DNA of 56,678 bases. Source: Streptomyces phaeoluteigriseus (GTDB taxonomy: Bacteria; Actinomycetota; Actinomycetes; Streptomycetales; Streptomycetaceae). A program made the position numbers and the translations under genes. Within the stretch, counting starts at the first letter, position 1, and the number at the start of each line of letters is the position of its first letter. Location: contig NZ_MPOH02000009.1 in NCBI RefSeq assembly GCF_001896135.2, forward strand, positions 588,239 to 644,916, written 5' to 3'. Of the stretch, positions 8,474-15,743 are shown piece by piece. The notes beneath the pieces were generated by a model. That model saw only the letters and a program-made list of their open reading frames with translations. It had not been told where the DNA came from and made no database searches.

Positions 8474-9310
8474 GGCGTGACTCCCTCGGTCTCGGCCGCC
8501 TCGGCCGCCTCGGCCGCCTCGGCCGCCTCGGCCCTGATTGCCCCGGTCCTGACTTCCTCGGTACCGGCCGCCCCGGTCCCGCCTGCCCGGGTCCCGGCTG
8601 CCTCGGTGCCGGCCGCCCCGGTCCCGGCCGCCCCGGTCCCGCCTGCCCGGGTCCCGCAGGCCGTGGCCCTGCGCAGGCTCCTCGCGTGCGCCCGGGGCGT
8701 CCAGGGGCCCGTCGACCAGTCCGGCGAAGCCGATCGCGATCCGGTCGCCCCCGATGGGGACCAGCCCCACCTCGCCGCGCTCACCCGGCCCGAAGCGGAC
8801 GGAGGAACCGGCGGGGACGGCGAGCCGCATGCCGTAGGCGGCCGGGCGGTCGAAGTCGAGGCGGGGGTTGGCCTCGAAGAAGTGGAAGTGCGAGGTGACG
8901 GAGACGGGCACGGCCGCGGTGTTGGTGACCGTCAGCAGGACCGCCGCCGCCGGCTCGGCGTGTTCGGGCCCCGGCAGCAGCGCGCCGGGGGCCCCGGCGC
9001 CGAGACCGCCCCCGATCGGTTCGGAGACCACCGCGAGCCGGGATCCGTCCTCGAAGACGGCCTCGACGTGCACCTCGGTGACGATGTCGGCGACGCCCGG
9101 CAGCACGTCGTCGGGGCCGAGGACCGTACGGGCACGCTCGATCGCCTCGGCGAGCCGGGCGCCGTCGCGGGCGGCCTCACAGACGGTGTCCGCGATCAGC
9201 GCGGTCGCCTCCGGCACGTTCAGCCGCAGGCCCCGGGCACGGCGGGCGCGGGCCAGTTCGGCGGCACCGAACAGCAGCAGCCGGTCACGTTCCGTCGGGG
9301 TCAGTCGCAC
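8470..9310 (-). CDS. ureAB: urease gamma-beta fusion subunit, repeat-rich tail, probable frameshift
   Basis: The N-terminal 100 residues are the urease gamma domain (LTPTERDRLLLFGAAELARARR, LNVPEATALIADTV). They are followed by the beta domain (VSVTSHFHFFEANPRLDFDRPAAYGMRL, RFGPGERGEVGLVPIGG). Gamma-beta fusions are known in Streptomyces and Helicobacter. GTG at 9310 follows GAGGAGG. In the sequence as given this frame runs without stop through an RG-rich tract into UreC, an apparent three-subunit fusion. A second frame opens at about 8676-8684 and reads SLRRATACGTRAGGTG, then Ala/Glu-rich repeats, and ends in a TGA that overlaps the ureC GTG (8470-8473). I think the second reading is right and that one indel separates the two. 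Confidence 0.7.
8492..8655. repeat. tandem repeats in the urease linker: 9-bp x4 and 15-bp x8
   Basis: TCGGCCGCC is repeated four times without change at 8492-8527. After a short junction, eight 15-bp units occupy 8536-8655, with GGCCGCCCCGGTCCC the commonest form and three further perfect or near-perfect versions. Both unit lengths are multiples of three, so copy-number change would keep any coding frame. This is the part of the operon most likely to vary between strains. Confidence 0.85.
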
Positions 9311-9338
9311 GCCTCGACACCTCCTCGCATCCCTGAAA

Positions 9339-9355
9339 TTAGAGCGTCGCTCTAA
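9339..9355. promoter_or_regulatory. operator palindrome 1, urease/agmatine operon
   Basis: TTAGAGCG-T-CGCTCTAA is a perfect 8-bp inverted repeat, 29 bases upstream of the ureAB GTG. A related site lies at 9418. The length and symmetry fit a TetR-family operator, and the operon ends with a TetR gene. Confidence 0.65.
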
Positions 9356-9417
9356 ACCAGATTAGCTGAATGCACCAGGGGCTGGAAGAGGTACAGGGCG
9401 GATACAGGGCATCTCAC

Positions 9418-9434
9418 ATAGAGTGTTGCTCTAA
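9418..9434. promoter_or_regulatory. operator palindrome 2, urease/agmatine operon
   Basis: ATAGAGTGTTGCTCTAA matches the palindrome at 9339 in 13 of 17 positions, including the GAG/CTC cores, with its centre 79 bases away. The duplicated site suggests cooperative binding or autoregulation by the operon's TetR protein. Confidence 0.55.
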
Positions 9435-9450
9435 AACGAGGTCGGCACAT

Positions 9451-9491
9451 GAAAGGGCCGCCCCGGACAGGCAGTCCGGGGCGGCCCTTTC
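9451..9491 (-). terminator. strong hairpin terminator of ilvE
   Basis: A perfect 18-bp stem GAAAGGGCCGCCCCGGAC / GTCCGGGGCGGCCCTTTC with a 5-base loop, 16 bases after the ilvE stop. It has no U tract, as is usual for streptomycete terminators. It also separates ilvE from the urease operon promoter. Confidence 0.85.
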
Positions 9492-9507
9492 GCGCGTCTG
9501 GTGCGGT

Positions 9508-10596
9508 CTAGCCGATCTCGTGCATCCAGCCGTGCCGGTCCTCGGCCGTCCCGCGCTGGATGTCGAGGAGCGCCTCGCGCAGCTTCAGGGTGACCGGGCC
9601 GGGCTCGCCGCCGGAGTGCTGCCACTCGCCCCCGGCGCGCTTGACGGTACCGACGGGGGTGATGACCGCGGCCGTACCGCAGGCGAAGACCTCCGTCAGG
9701 GTGCCGTCGGCGGCGTCGGCCTGCCACTGCTCGAGGGAGACGCGGCTCTCCTCCGACTCGAAGCCGAGGTCACGGGCGACCTGGAGGAGGGAGTCACGGG
9801 TGACGCCCTCCAGGATGGAGCCGGTCAGGGTGGGCGTGACGATCTTGTCGCCGTACACGAAGTACAGGTTCATGCCGCCGAGTTCCTCGATCCAGCGGTG
9901 CTCGACCGCGTCGAGGTAGCAGACCTGGTCGCAGCCCTTGGCGGCGGCCTCGGCCTGGGCGAGCAGGGAGGCCGCGTAGTTGCCGCCCGTCTTGGCGTCG
10001 CCCATGCCGCCGGGGACGGCGCGGACCCGGTCCTCGGAGACCCAGATGGAGACCGGCTTCACCCCGCCGGCGAAGTAGGCGCCGGCCGGGGAGGCGATGA
10101 CGAGGAACAGGTACTCGTTGGCGGGCTTCACACCCAGGCCGACCTCGGTCGCGATCATGAAGGGGCGCAGGTAGAGGGACTCCTCGCCGCCGTGCGCGGG
10201 CACCCAGTCCTGGTCCTGGCGGATCAGCGCGTCGCAGGCCTCGACGAACGTCTCGACCGGCAGCTCGGGCATGGCGAGGCGACGGGCGGAGCGCTGGAAG
10301 CGCTTGGCGTTCTGGTCCGGGCGGAAGGTGGCCACGGAGCCGTCGGGGCGGCGGTACGCCTTGAGGCCCTCGAAGATCTCCTGGGCGTAGTGCAGGACGT
10401 TTGTCGCCGGGTCGAGCGGGATCGGCGCGTACGGGACGAGCTGGCCGTCGTGCCAGCCGCGGCCCTCGGTCCACTTGATCGTCACCATGTGGTCGGTGAA
10501 GTGGCGGCCGAACCCGGGGTTCGCCAGGATCGCCGTGCGCTCGGCGTCGGAGAGCGGGCCGGCGGAGGGCTTGAGCTCGATCGTGGGCGTCGTCAT
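9508..10596 (-). CDS. ilvE: branched-chain amino acid aminotransferase
   Basis: A 362-residue PLP fold-IV (class IV) aminotransferase catalysing the last step of leucine, isoleucine and valine synthesis with 2-oxoglutarate/glutamate. Typical blocks: [78 protein letters not shown] carrying the PLP Lys, [13 protein letters not shown] and [15 protein letters not shown]. The ATG at 10596 (MTTPTIEL) is chosen because GAAGGAC lies 8-9 bases upstream and homologues start there; an upstream in-frame extension has no ribosome site. It is followed by a strong terminator and sits downstream of leuB, but each seems to have its own terminator. Confidence 0.95.
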   Translation of the reverse strand: MTTPTIELKPSAGPLSDAERTAILANPGFGRHFTDHMVTIKWTEGRGWHDGQLVPYAPIPLDPATNVLHYAQEIFEGLKAYRRPDGSVATFRPDQNAKRFQRSARRLAMPELPVETFVEACDALIRQDQDWVPAHGGEESLYLRPFMIATEVGLGVKPANEYLFLVIASPAGAYFAGGVKPVSIWVSEDRVRAVPGGMGDAKTGGNYAASLLAQAEAAAKGCDQVCYLDAVEHRWIEELGGMNLYFVYGDKIVTPTLTGSILEGVTRDSLLQVARDLGFESEESRVSLEQWQADAADGTLTEVFACGTAAVITPVGTVKRAGGEWQHSGGEPGPVTLKLREALLDIQRGTAEDRHGWMHEIG

Positions 10597-10783
10597 GAGT
10601 GGTTGTCCTTCACCGGTGTTGTAGTGACGGGCCGCTTTCGTTCCTGTACGCCCAGTGCTAGGACGTCCGAGCATTCCCTCACTCCGCGGCTCCGCGTTCG
10701 ATTATCGCGCGGGATCGGCGGTGGAAGAAACAGGGTGAATGGCGGCCCGGGATCGATGGTGGCACCCGGCGGGGGACATGCGA

Positions 10784-10816
10784 AAGCCGCCGGGTGCGGA
10801 TGCGACCCGGCGGCTT
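10784..10816 (-). terminator. hairpin terminator of leuB
   Basis: AAGCCGCCGGGT (10784-10795) and ACCCGGCGGCTT (10805-10816) form a perfect 12-bp stem with a 9-base loop, 27 bases past the leuB stop. The rest of the 246-base gap to ilvE holds the unresolved ilvE promoter. Confidence 0.8.
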
Positions 10817-10842
10817 CGAATGGTTTCGAGGTGGCGCGGGCG

Positions 10843-11886
10843 TCAGCCGGCTACTCGTACGGCGAGCGCGTCGCCGATCTCGGTGGTGGAGCGGGCCGGC
10901 TTGCCCGTGCGCTCCGCGAGGTCGGCGGAGACCGCGTCCTCGATGCGGGCGGCCTCGGACTCGTGGCCGAGGTGGCGCAGCAGGAGGGCGACGGACAGGA
11001 CCGTGGCGGTGGGGTCGGCCTTGCCCTGGCCCGCGATGTCCGGGGCCGAGCCGTGCACGGGCTCGAACATGGACGGGAAGTCGCCGGAGGGGTTGATGTT
11101 GCCGCTCGCGGCGACACCGATGCCTCCGGAGACGGCCGCGGCGAGGTCGGTGATGATGTCGCCGAAGAGGTTGTCGGTGACGATCACGTCGAAGCGCTGG
11201 GGCTGGGTGACCAGGTAGATGGTCGCCGCGTCCACGTGCATGTACTCGGTGGTGACCTCGGGGAACTCCTCGGCCACCTTGTTGAAGACGTTGGTCCACA
11301 GGTGACCCGCGAAGGTCAGCACGTTGTTCTTGTGGATCAGCGCGAGCTTCTTGCGGGGGCGGGCCTGGGCGCGGGCGAAGGCGTCCCGCACGACGCGCTC
11401 GACACCGAAGGCCGTGTTCACGGAGACCTCGGTGGCGACCTCGTGCTCGGTGCCCTTGCGGATGGTGCCGCCGTTGCCGGTGTACGGGCCCTCGGTGCCT
11501 TCACGGACGACCACGAAGTCGATCTCGGGCTCACCCTTGAGGGGAGTCTCCACACCCGGCAGCAGCTTGCTGGGCCGCAGGTTGACGTGGTGGTCGAAGG
11601 CGAAGCGGAGCTTGAGCAGGAAGCCGCGCTCCAGGACGCCGGACGGTACCGACGGGTCGCCGATGGCGCCGAGCAGGATCGCGTCGTGCTTCTTGAGCGC
11701 GTCGAGATCGGCGTCGGTGAGGGTCTCACCGGTGGCGTGGTAGCGCCGGGCGCCGAAGTCGAACTCCTTGGTCTCCAGCTTCACATCCTGCGGAAGGACG
11801 GCGGAGAGGACCTTGAGACCCTCGGCCACGACCTCCTGGCCGATGCCGTCACCGGGGATCACTGCGAGATTGATGCTGCGAGACAT
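10843..11886 (-). CDS. leuB: 3-isopropylmalate dehydrogenase
   Basis: A 347-residue NAD-dependent decarboxylating dehydrogenase of leucine synthesis, converting 3-isopropylmalate to 2-oxoisocaproate. Recognisable parts are [45 protein letters not shown], the active-site [23 protein letters not shown] with the metal-binding aspartates, and the NAD-binding [21 protein letters not shown]. The ATG at 11886 has no Shine-Dalgarno sequence; a TAGGGT box ends 6 bases before it, so a leaderless transcript is likely. Because the mRNA would have no 5' leader, attenuation like that of ilvB is not possible from this promoter. Confidence 0.96.
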   Translation of the reverse strand: MSRSINLAVIPGDGIGQEVVAEGLKVLSAVLPQDVKLETKEFDFGARRYHATGETLTDADLDALKKHDAILLGAIGDPSVPSGVLERGFLLKLRFAFDHHVNLRPSKLLPGVETPLKGEPEIDFVVVREGTEGPYTGNGGTIRKGTEHEVATEVSVNTAFGVERVVRDAFARAQARPRKKLALIHKNNVLTFAGHLWTNVFNKVAEEFPEVTTEYMHVDAATIYLVTQPQRFDVIVTDNLFGDIITDLAAAVSGGIGVAASGNINPSGDFPSMFEPVHGSAPDIAGQGKADPTATVLSVALLLRHLGHESEAARIEDAVSADLAERTGKPARSTTEIGDALAVRVAG

Positions 11887-11892
11887 GTGAGA

Positions 11893-11921
11893 ACCCTACT
11901 CGGCGTCCCATGGGATGACAT
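11893..11921 (-). promoter_or_regulatory. predicted leaderless leuB promoter
   Basis: Minus strand: -35 ATGTCA (11921-11916, 4 of 6 to TTGACA), 17-base spacer, -10 TAGGGT (11898-11893), then TCTCAC and the ATG of leuB. Confidence 0.55.
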
Positions 11922-12080
11922 GGACCGTCCGCGATACGGACACGACAGGCGGCCGGACCGGTGAACGGTCCGGGGTGCGGCGCGGGGCCCGAAGTCCCGT
12001 TCGGGGCCCGCACCGCACCCCGTGCGGGAGCGGCTCCCGGTACCTGGGGTGACGGTGACCCTGATTCCGCCGACGGTCGG

Positions 12081-12212
12081 TCAGTGGCCGGTCTCGCCGC
12101 CGTTGTCACGGCGGTCGAGGGCGCGCTGGAGGGCCGCGGCGGCGTTCTTGCGGTCGGACTCGCTGGTGCGGGGGATGTGGCGGACTCGGCGGCGGACAGT
12201 CGTCTCGGCCAT
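12081..12212 (-). CDS. small basic conserved protein, 43 aa
   Basis: ATG at 12212 is followed by 43 codons, beginning MAETTVRRRVRHIPRTSESD and continuing with KNAAAALQRALDRRDNGG, and ends with TGA. GGAG stands 10 bases upstream. The peptide is strongly basic and predicted helical, with typical streptomycete third-position GC. I recall similar short proteins next to leuB in other Streptomyces, but no function is known to me. It is 194 bases upstream of leuB on the same strand. A promoter-like site with an overlapping palindrome lies at 12385-12423. Confidence 0.6.
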   Translation of the reverse strand: MAETTVRRRVRHIPRTSESDRKNAAAALQRALDRRDNGGETGH

Positions 12213-12258
12213 GGGAAATCGACTCCATTCGAGAACCGGGGAGTGCGGCGGGGATTGC

Positions 12259-12300
12259 GAGACTCCCCCACTGCGTCAAGGGCGTGGGGGGTGCCCCCAG
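12259..12300. repeat. REP-like palindromic element
   Basis: CTCCCCCACTGCGTCAAG followed by GGCGTGGGGGGTGCCCCCAG, which can fold as CCCCCAC / GTGGGGG with a second GGGTGCCCCC turn. I recognise it as the kind of short palindromic element scattered between genes in Streptomyces. It resembles the insertion inside the gene at 31036-34100. Confidence 0.5.
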
Positions 12301-12384
12301 ATGGGCCGGGGAGCGGTGCCCGCAGGGGTTGCCTGCACGGGGCCCGGCTCACGACCGCCATTCGCTTGGTCGAGCGAGACGTTC

Positions 12385-12423
12385 GGCTCCTACAAAACTA
12401 AGGGAGGAGCCCGCGCCTGTCTC
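12385..12423 (-). promoter_or_regulatory. promoter overlapped by a 7-bp palindrome
   Basis: Minus strand: GAGACA (12423-12418), 17-base spacer, TAGTTT (12400-12395). The arms AGGAGCC (12405-12411) and GGCTCCT (12385-12391) flank the -10 box with a 13-base gap. It would drive the 43-aa gene through a leader of roughly 175 bases. The surrounding 60 bases are unusually AT-rich for this genome. Confidence 0.45.
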
Positions 12424-12776
12424 TACAATTACTCGGACTTCCTACTATCTGAGACGCGCCCGGAGGCACCCAGGTCACCCCTTGATCGACCATGGGCCGC
12501 TTCGCCCGGCTGTCGGGCGCGGGGGCTGGGCACGTCTAGCGTCTGAGGCTTGTCACCCCTGCCGGGACACGCCATGAGTTGGCTCGGGTGCCCTTCACCC
12601 ACCGGCCGTGCCAAGGAGGACTGCTGCCCGGGCGAGGGCCGGGCGGCAGCGCGGGAACCCGGAGAAGTTCCGGCGCCTCACTCGGCACATCGGCCACTCC
12701 GCGGCCCTCGACTCCGACTCACCTCGGCGCGGCGATCGGCACGCTGTGCGCGGCTGAGCCTGTCGCGGAGTCGACT

Positions 12777-13016
12777 CGGCGGGTCAGCGGATCGGTGGGT
12801 CAGCGGACCGGCGGAACGATGGGTCAGTGGCTCGGCGGTCCGCCGGACCGGCGGCTTGGCGGGTCAGCGGCTCGGCGGGCTGGCGGGTCGGCGGACCGGC
12901 GGGTCAACGGGCTCGCGAGTCGGCGGGTCAGTGGCCCGGCGGACCGGCGGGTCAGTGGCTCAGCGGGCCGGCCGACCGGCAACTCAGCGGATCAGCGGAT
13001 CAGCGCCTCAGCGGAT
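12777..13016. repeat. 30-unit degenerate 8-bp tandem array
   Basis: The whole 240 bases divide into 30 consecutive 8-bp units of the type C-(A/G)-G-C-G-G-N-N, for example CGGCGGGT, CAGCGGAT, CGGCGGAC, CAGTGGCT. There is no insertion or deletion that breaks phase. The last two units enter the 3' end of the alpha/beta hydrolase gene. All plus-strand frames are open across it simply because the unit has few A/T combinations, so I do not call a protein here. Confidence 0.85.
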
Positions 13017-13868
13017 CGCCGTGGTGACCGCCTCCCGGAAGCCCTCCGGGTCCTCCGCCCACGGCAGGTGCCCGGCCGTCGGCAGCGTCACCCGGCGTAC
13101 CACCGGAAGGGCCCGCTCCAGGGAGTCCACGGCCGAACGCGGGCGGATGTCCCGCGCCCCGTCCACGATCACGACGGGGACGTCGAGGGACTCGCAGGCG
13201 GTGTACAGCGCGGGCGTGCCCCAGACGCGCTTGCGTTCCTCGTTGAGGACCTTGCTGCACTCGGCGGCCACCCCGAACCAGGGGTCGGCCATCCGCCCGG
13301 CGTGTTCCAGGGCCCGCTCGCGGTCCTCGAACTCGACGGACCACTGGAGTACGGCACGCTCCCGCGCCTCCTCGTCGGTGAAGAGGCGACGGCCGGTCAA
13401 CTCCCGCCAGCGGGCTACCCGTTCGGGGTGCTCACCGAGCCGGGCGAGGAAGTTCTCCCGGTAGGCCGGATGCCAGTCGGCGTCGGGCCCGATGCCGGTC
13501 CCGCTGACGTAGATGAGCGTGCTCACCCGCTCCGGGTGCGCGAGCGCGTAGCTCAACGCGAGCTGGGCGCCCCAGGAATGGCCGAGCAGCGTCATTCTCG
13601 TCAGGCCGAAGCGGTCGCGCACGGCGTCCAGATCGGCCACGAACCGCTCGGTCGTCCACGGGCCGTCGCTGCGCTGCGAGCGCCCGCAGCCGCGCTGGTC
13701 CCAGCGGAACACGGCGGCCCGGTCGGTGAGTTCAGAGCCGACGTCGTCGAACATGTCCCACAGGCCGGGCCCTCCGTGGCACAGCACCAGTGGCTCGCCC
13801 TCGCCCGCACGTGCCGTCCACAGCCGTGCCCCGTCGTCGGCCGTCACCTTCTCCTCGGTCCACGTCAT
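13008..13868 (-). CDS. alpha/beta hydrolase (proline iminopeptidase-like)
   Basis: A 286-residue cytoplasmic alpha/beta-fold hydrolase of the S33 (prolyl aminopeptidase-like) group. It shows the oxyanion loop LVLCHGGPGLWDMFDD, FRWDQRGCGRS, the nucleophile elbow LLGHSWGAQLAL, an acid in VIVDGARDIRP and the catalytic His in PTAGHLPWAEDPEGF. Its substrate cannot be told from sequence. It follows pruA on the same strand (74-base gap), and given the proline-degrading neighbours release of N-terminal proline from peptides is an attractive guess. The ATG lacks a ribosome site and has CAGACT 6 bases upstream, so it may be leaderless. The octamer array touches its last codons. Confidence 0.8.
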   Translation of the reverse strand: MTWTEEKVTADDGARLWTARAGEGEPLVLCHGGPGLWDMFDDVGSELTDRAAVFRWDQRGCGRSQRSDGPWTTERFVADLDAVRDRFGLTRMTLLGHSWGAQLALSYALAHPERVSTLIYVSGTGIGPDADWHPAYRENFLARLGEHPERVARWRELTGRRLFTDEEARERAVLQWSVEFEDRERALEHAGRMADPWFGVAAECSKVLNEERKRVWGTPALYTACESLDVPVVIVDGARDIRPRSAVDSLERALPVVRRVTLPTAGHLPWAEDPEGFREAVTTAIR

Positions 13869-13942
13869 ACGGCCAGTCTGCCCGCCCGGACACGCCGACG
13901 CCAGGTCGGGGAAGACCTGGCCCGTCCGGGGCACGGGGGCTG

Positions 13943-15574
13943 TCAGCCCATGTGCGGGTAGGTGTAGTCGGTCGGCGGGACCAACGTCTCCTTGATGGCG
14001 CGGGTCAGGGTCCAGCGCATCAGGTTCTGCGGGGCGCCGGCCTTGTCGTCGGTACCGGAGGCCCGGCCACCGCCGAAGGGCTGCTGGCCGACCACGGCAC
14101 CGGTCGACTTGTCGTTGATGTAGAAGTTGCCGGCCGCGTAGCGCAGCTTCTCCATCGTGTAGGCCGCCGCCGCTCGGTCGCCCGCGATGACCGACCCGGT
14201 GAGGGCGTAGTCGGACACCGACTCCATCTGCGTGAGCATCTCGTCGTAGCGGTCGTCCTCGTAGACGTGCACGGCGAGGAACGGGCCGAAGTACTCGGTC
14301 GTGAAGACCTCGTTCTCCGGGTCGGTGCACTCGACGACGGTCGGGCGCACGAAGTAGCCGACCGAGTCGTCGTAGCTGCCGCCCGCGACGATCGTGCAGG
14401 CCGGGTCGGCCTTCGCGCGGTCGATCGCGGCCTTGTTCTTGGCGAAGGCCCGCTCGTCGATGACCGCGCCGAGGAAGTTCGACAGGTCGGTCACGTCACC
14501 CATGGTGAGGTAGTCGACCTCGGCGGCGAACTCCTCCTTGAAGCCGGAGTTCCAGATCGACGCCGGGATGTACGCGCGCGAGGTCGCCGAGCACTTCTGG
14601 CCCTGGTACTCGAAGGCGCCGCGGGTGAGGGCGGTCTTCAGCACGGCCGGGTCGGCGCTCGGGTGGGCGACGACGAAGTCCTTGCCGCCGGTCTCGCCGA
14701 CCAGACGCGGGTAGGAGCGGTACTTCTCGATGTTGGCGCCGACGGTCTTCCACAGGTACTGGAAGGTCTTCGTCGAGCCGGTGAAGTGGATGCCGGCCAG
14801 GTCGCGGTGTTCGAGGGCGACCTCGGAGACCTCGATGCCGTCGCCGGTGACGAGGTTGATGACGCCCTTGGGCAGCCCGGCCTCCTCCAGCAGCCGCATC
14901 AGCAGCACGGCGGAGTGGGTCTGCGTCGGGGACGGCTTCCAGACCACCACGTTGCCCATCAGCGCGGGCGCGGTGGGCAGGTTGCCCGCGATGGCCGTGA
15001 AGTTGAACGGCGTGATCGCGTAGACGAAGCCCTCCAGCGGACGGTGGTCCAGCCGGTTCCACACGCCCGGCGAGTTCGCCGGGGGCTGCTCGGCGAGGAT
15101 CTGGCGGGCGTAGGCGACGTTGAAGCGCCAGAAGTCGACCAGTTCGCAGGGGGTGTCGATCTCGGCCTGCTGGGCGGTCTTCGACTGGCCGAGCATGGTG
15201 GAGGCCGCGAGGGTCTCGCGCCAGGGGCCGGCCAGCAGTTCGGCGGCGCGCAGGATGATCGCGGCGCGGTCGTCGAAGGCCATCGCACGCCAGGCGGGCG
15301 CGGCGGCGAGGGCCGCGTCGATGGCGTCCTGCGCGTCCTGCCGGGTGGCGTTGGCGTAGGTGCCGAGGCGCGCCTTGTGGTTGTGCGGCTGCACGACGTC
15401 GAAGCGCTCGCCGCCGCCCATCCGCTTCTCGCCGCCGATGGTCATCGGCAGGTCGATCGGGTTGTCGGCCAGCTCCTTGAGCCTGGCCTCCAGCCGGACC
15501 CGCTCGGGCGAGCCGGGGGCGTAGCCGTGCACCGGCTCGTTGACGGGGGTGGGGACCTGGGTCACAGCGTCCAT
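13943..15574 (-). CDS. pruA: 1-pyrroline-5-carboxylate dehydrogenase
   Basis: A 543-residue class-4 aldehyde dehydrogenase (RocA/PruA) that oxidises L-glutamate 5-semialdehyde, formed from P5C, to glutamate with NAD+. This is the second step of proline catabolism. Key elements: FVYAITPFNFTAIAGNLPTAPALMGN, VVWKPSPTQTHSA, the FTGSTKTF cofactor loop, the catalytic Glu in LVGETGGKDFVVAHPSAD and the catalytic Cys in FEYQGQKCSATSRAYIP. C-terminal SGTDDKAGAPQNLMRWT and PPTDYTYPHM are typical of the family. It lies downstream of proline dehydrogenase in the same direction, with a 169-base gap that holds a GC-rich palindromic element. Confidence 0.95.
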   Translation of the reverse strand: MDAVTQVPTPVNEPVHGYAPGSPERVRLEARLKELADNPIDLPMTIGGEKRMGGGERFDVVQPHNHKARLGTYANATRQDAQDAIDAALAAAPAWRAMAFDDRAAIILRAAELLAGPWRETLAASTMLGQSKTAQQAEIDTPCELVDFWRFNVAYARQILAEQPPANSPGVWNRLDHRPLEGFVYAITPFNFTAIAGNLPTAPALMGNVVVWKPSPTQTHSAVLLMRLLEEAGLPKGVINLVTGDGIEVSEVALEHRDLAGIHFTGSTKTFQYLWKTVGANIEKYRSYPRLVGETGGKDFVVAHPSADPAVLKTALTRGAFEYQGQKCSATSRAYIPASIWNSGFKEEFAAEVDYLTMGDVTDLSNFLGAVIDERAFAKNKAAIDRAKADPACTIVAGGSYDDSVGYFVRPTVVECTDPENEVFTTEYFGPFLAVHVYEDDRYDEMLTQMESVSDYALTGSVIAGDRAAAAYTMEKLRYAAGNFYINDKSTGAVVGQQPFGGGRASGTDDKAGAPQNLMRWTLTRAIKETLVPPTDYTYPHMG

Positions 15575-15644
15575 GATTTCCGTAACTCCTTCGTGAGCGG
15601 TGGTGGTTCAGCCCTTGGTGAGCATGCTTGGTACCAGGAACCGC

Positions 15645-15720
15645 GGACTCGTCGGCTCCTCGGCGGGCCGCCGCAGGCCGCGCCTCCCCGGGGGAGCGCC
15701 CCCGGGCCCCCGGCGGAAAC
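15645..15720. repeat. GC-rich palindromic element between put genes
   Basis: A run of nearly pure G+C containing GCGCCTCCCCGGGGGAGCGC, CCCCCGGGCCCCCGG and flanking CGGCGGGCCGCCG. It can form stable hairpins and resembles the dispersed palindromic elements of Streptomyces. It could lower read-through from proline dehydrogenase to pruA. Confidence 0.45.
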
Positions 15721-15743
15721 CGCGGCACAACCTCATCGCGTCG

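Larger units (their letters stand above)
12213..12776. other. non-coding stretch upstream of the 43-aa gene
   Basis: About 560 bases with no gene I can support; open frames here lack ribosome sites and family matches. It contains a palindromic dispersed-element-like sequence (12259-12300), an AT-rich island (about 12390-12450) with a promoter-like site and palindrome, and GC-rich sequence leading into the octamer array. Confidence 0.6.

Noticed and set aside
6803..9310. Single 835-residue urease gamma-beta-alpha fusion
   Set aside because: Ribosome site and GTGA stop-start overlap at 8470-8473 fit two separate genes better; the open frame is probably due to an indel plus a repeat tract with no stops. 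Kept only as an alternative.
12417..12452. A leucine-rich peptide (SLQLLGLPTI) on the plus strand as a leucine leader
   Set aside because: There is no ATG, GTG or TTG start, and no leucine gene follows on that strand; leuB lies on the other strand and looks leaderless.
12550..13961. Plus-strand proteins of 300-460 residues with an 8-residue period across the octamer array
   Set aside because: All three plus frames are open through the array, no ribosome site or family match exists, and the 3' part is the shadow of the hydrolase gene.
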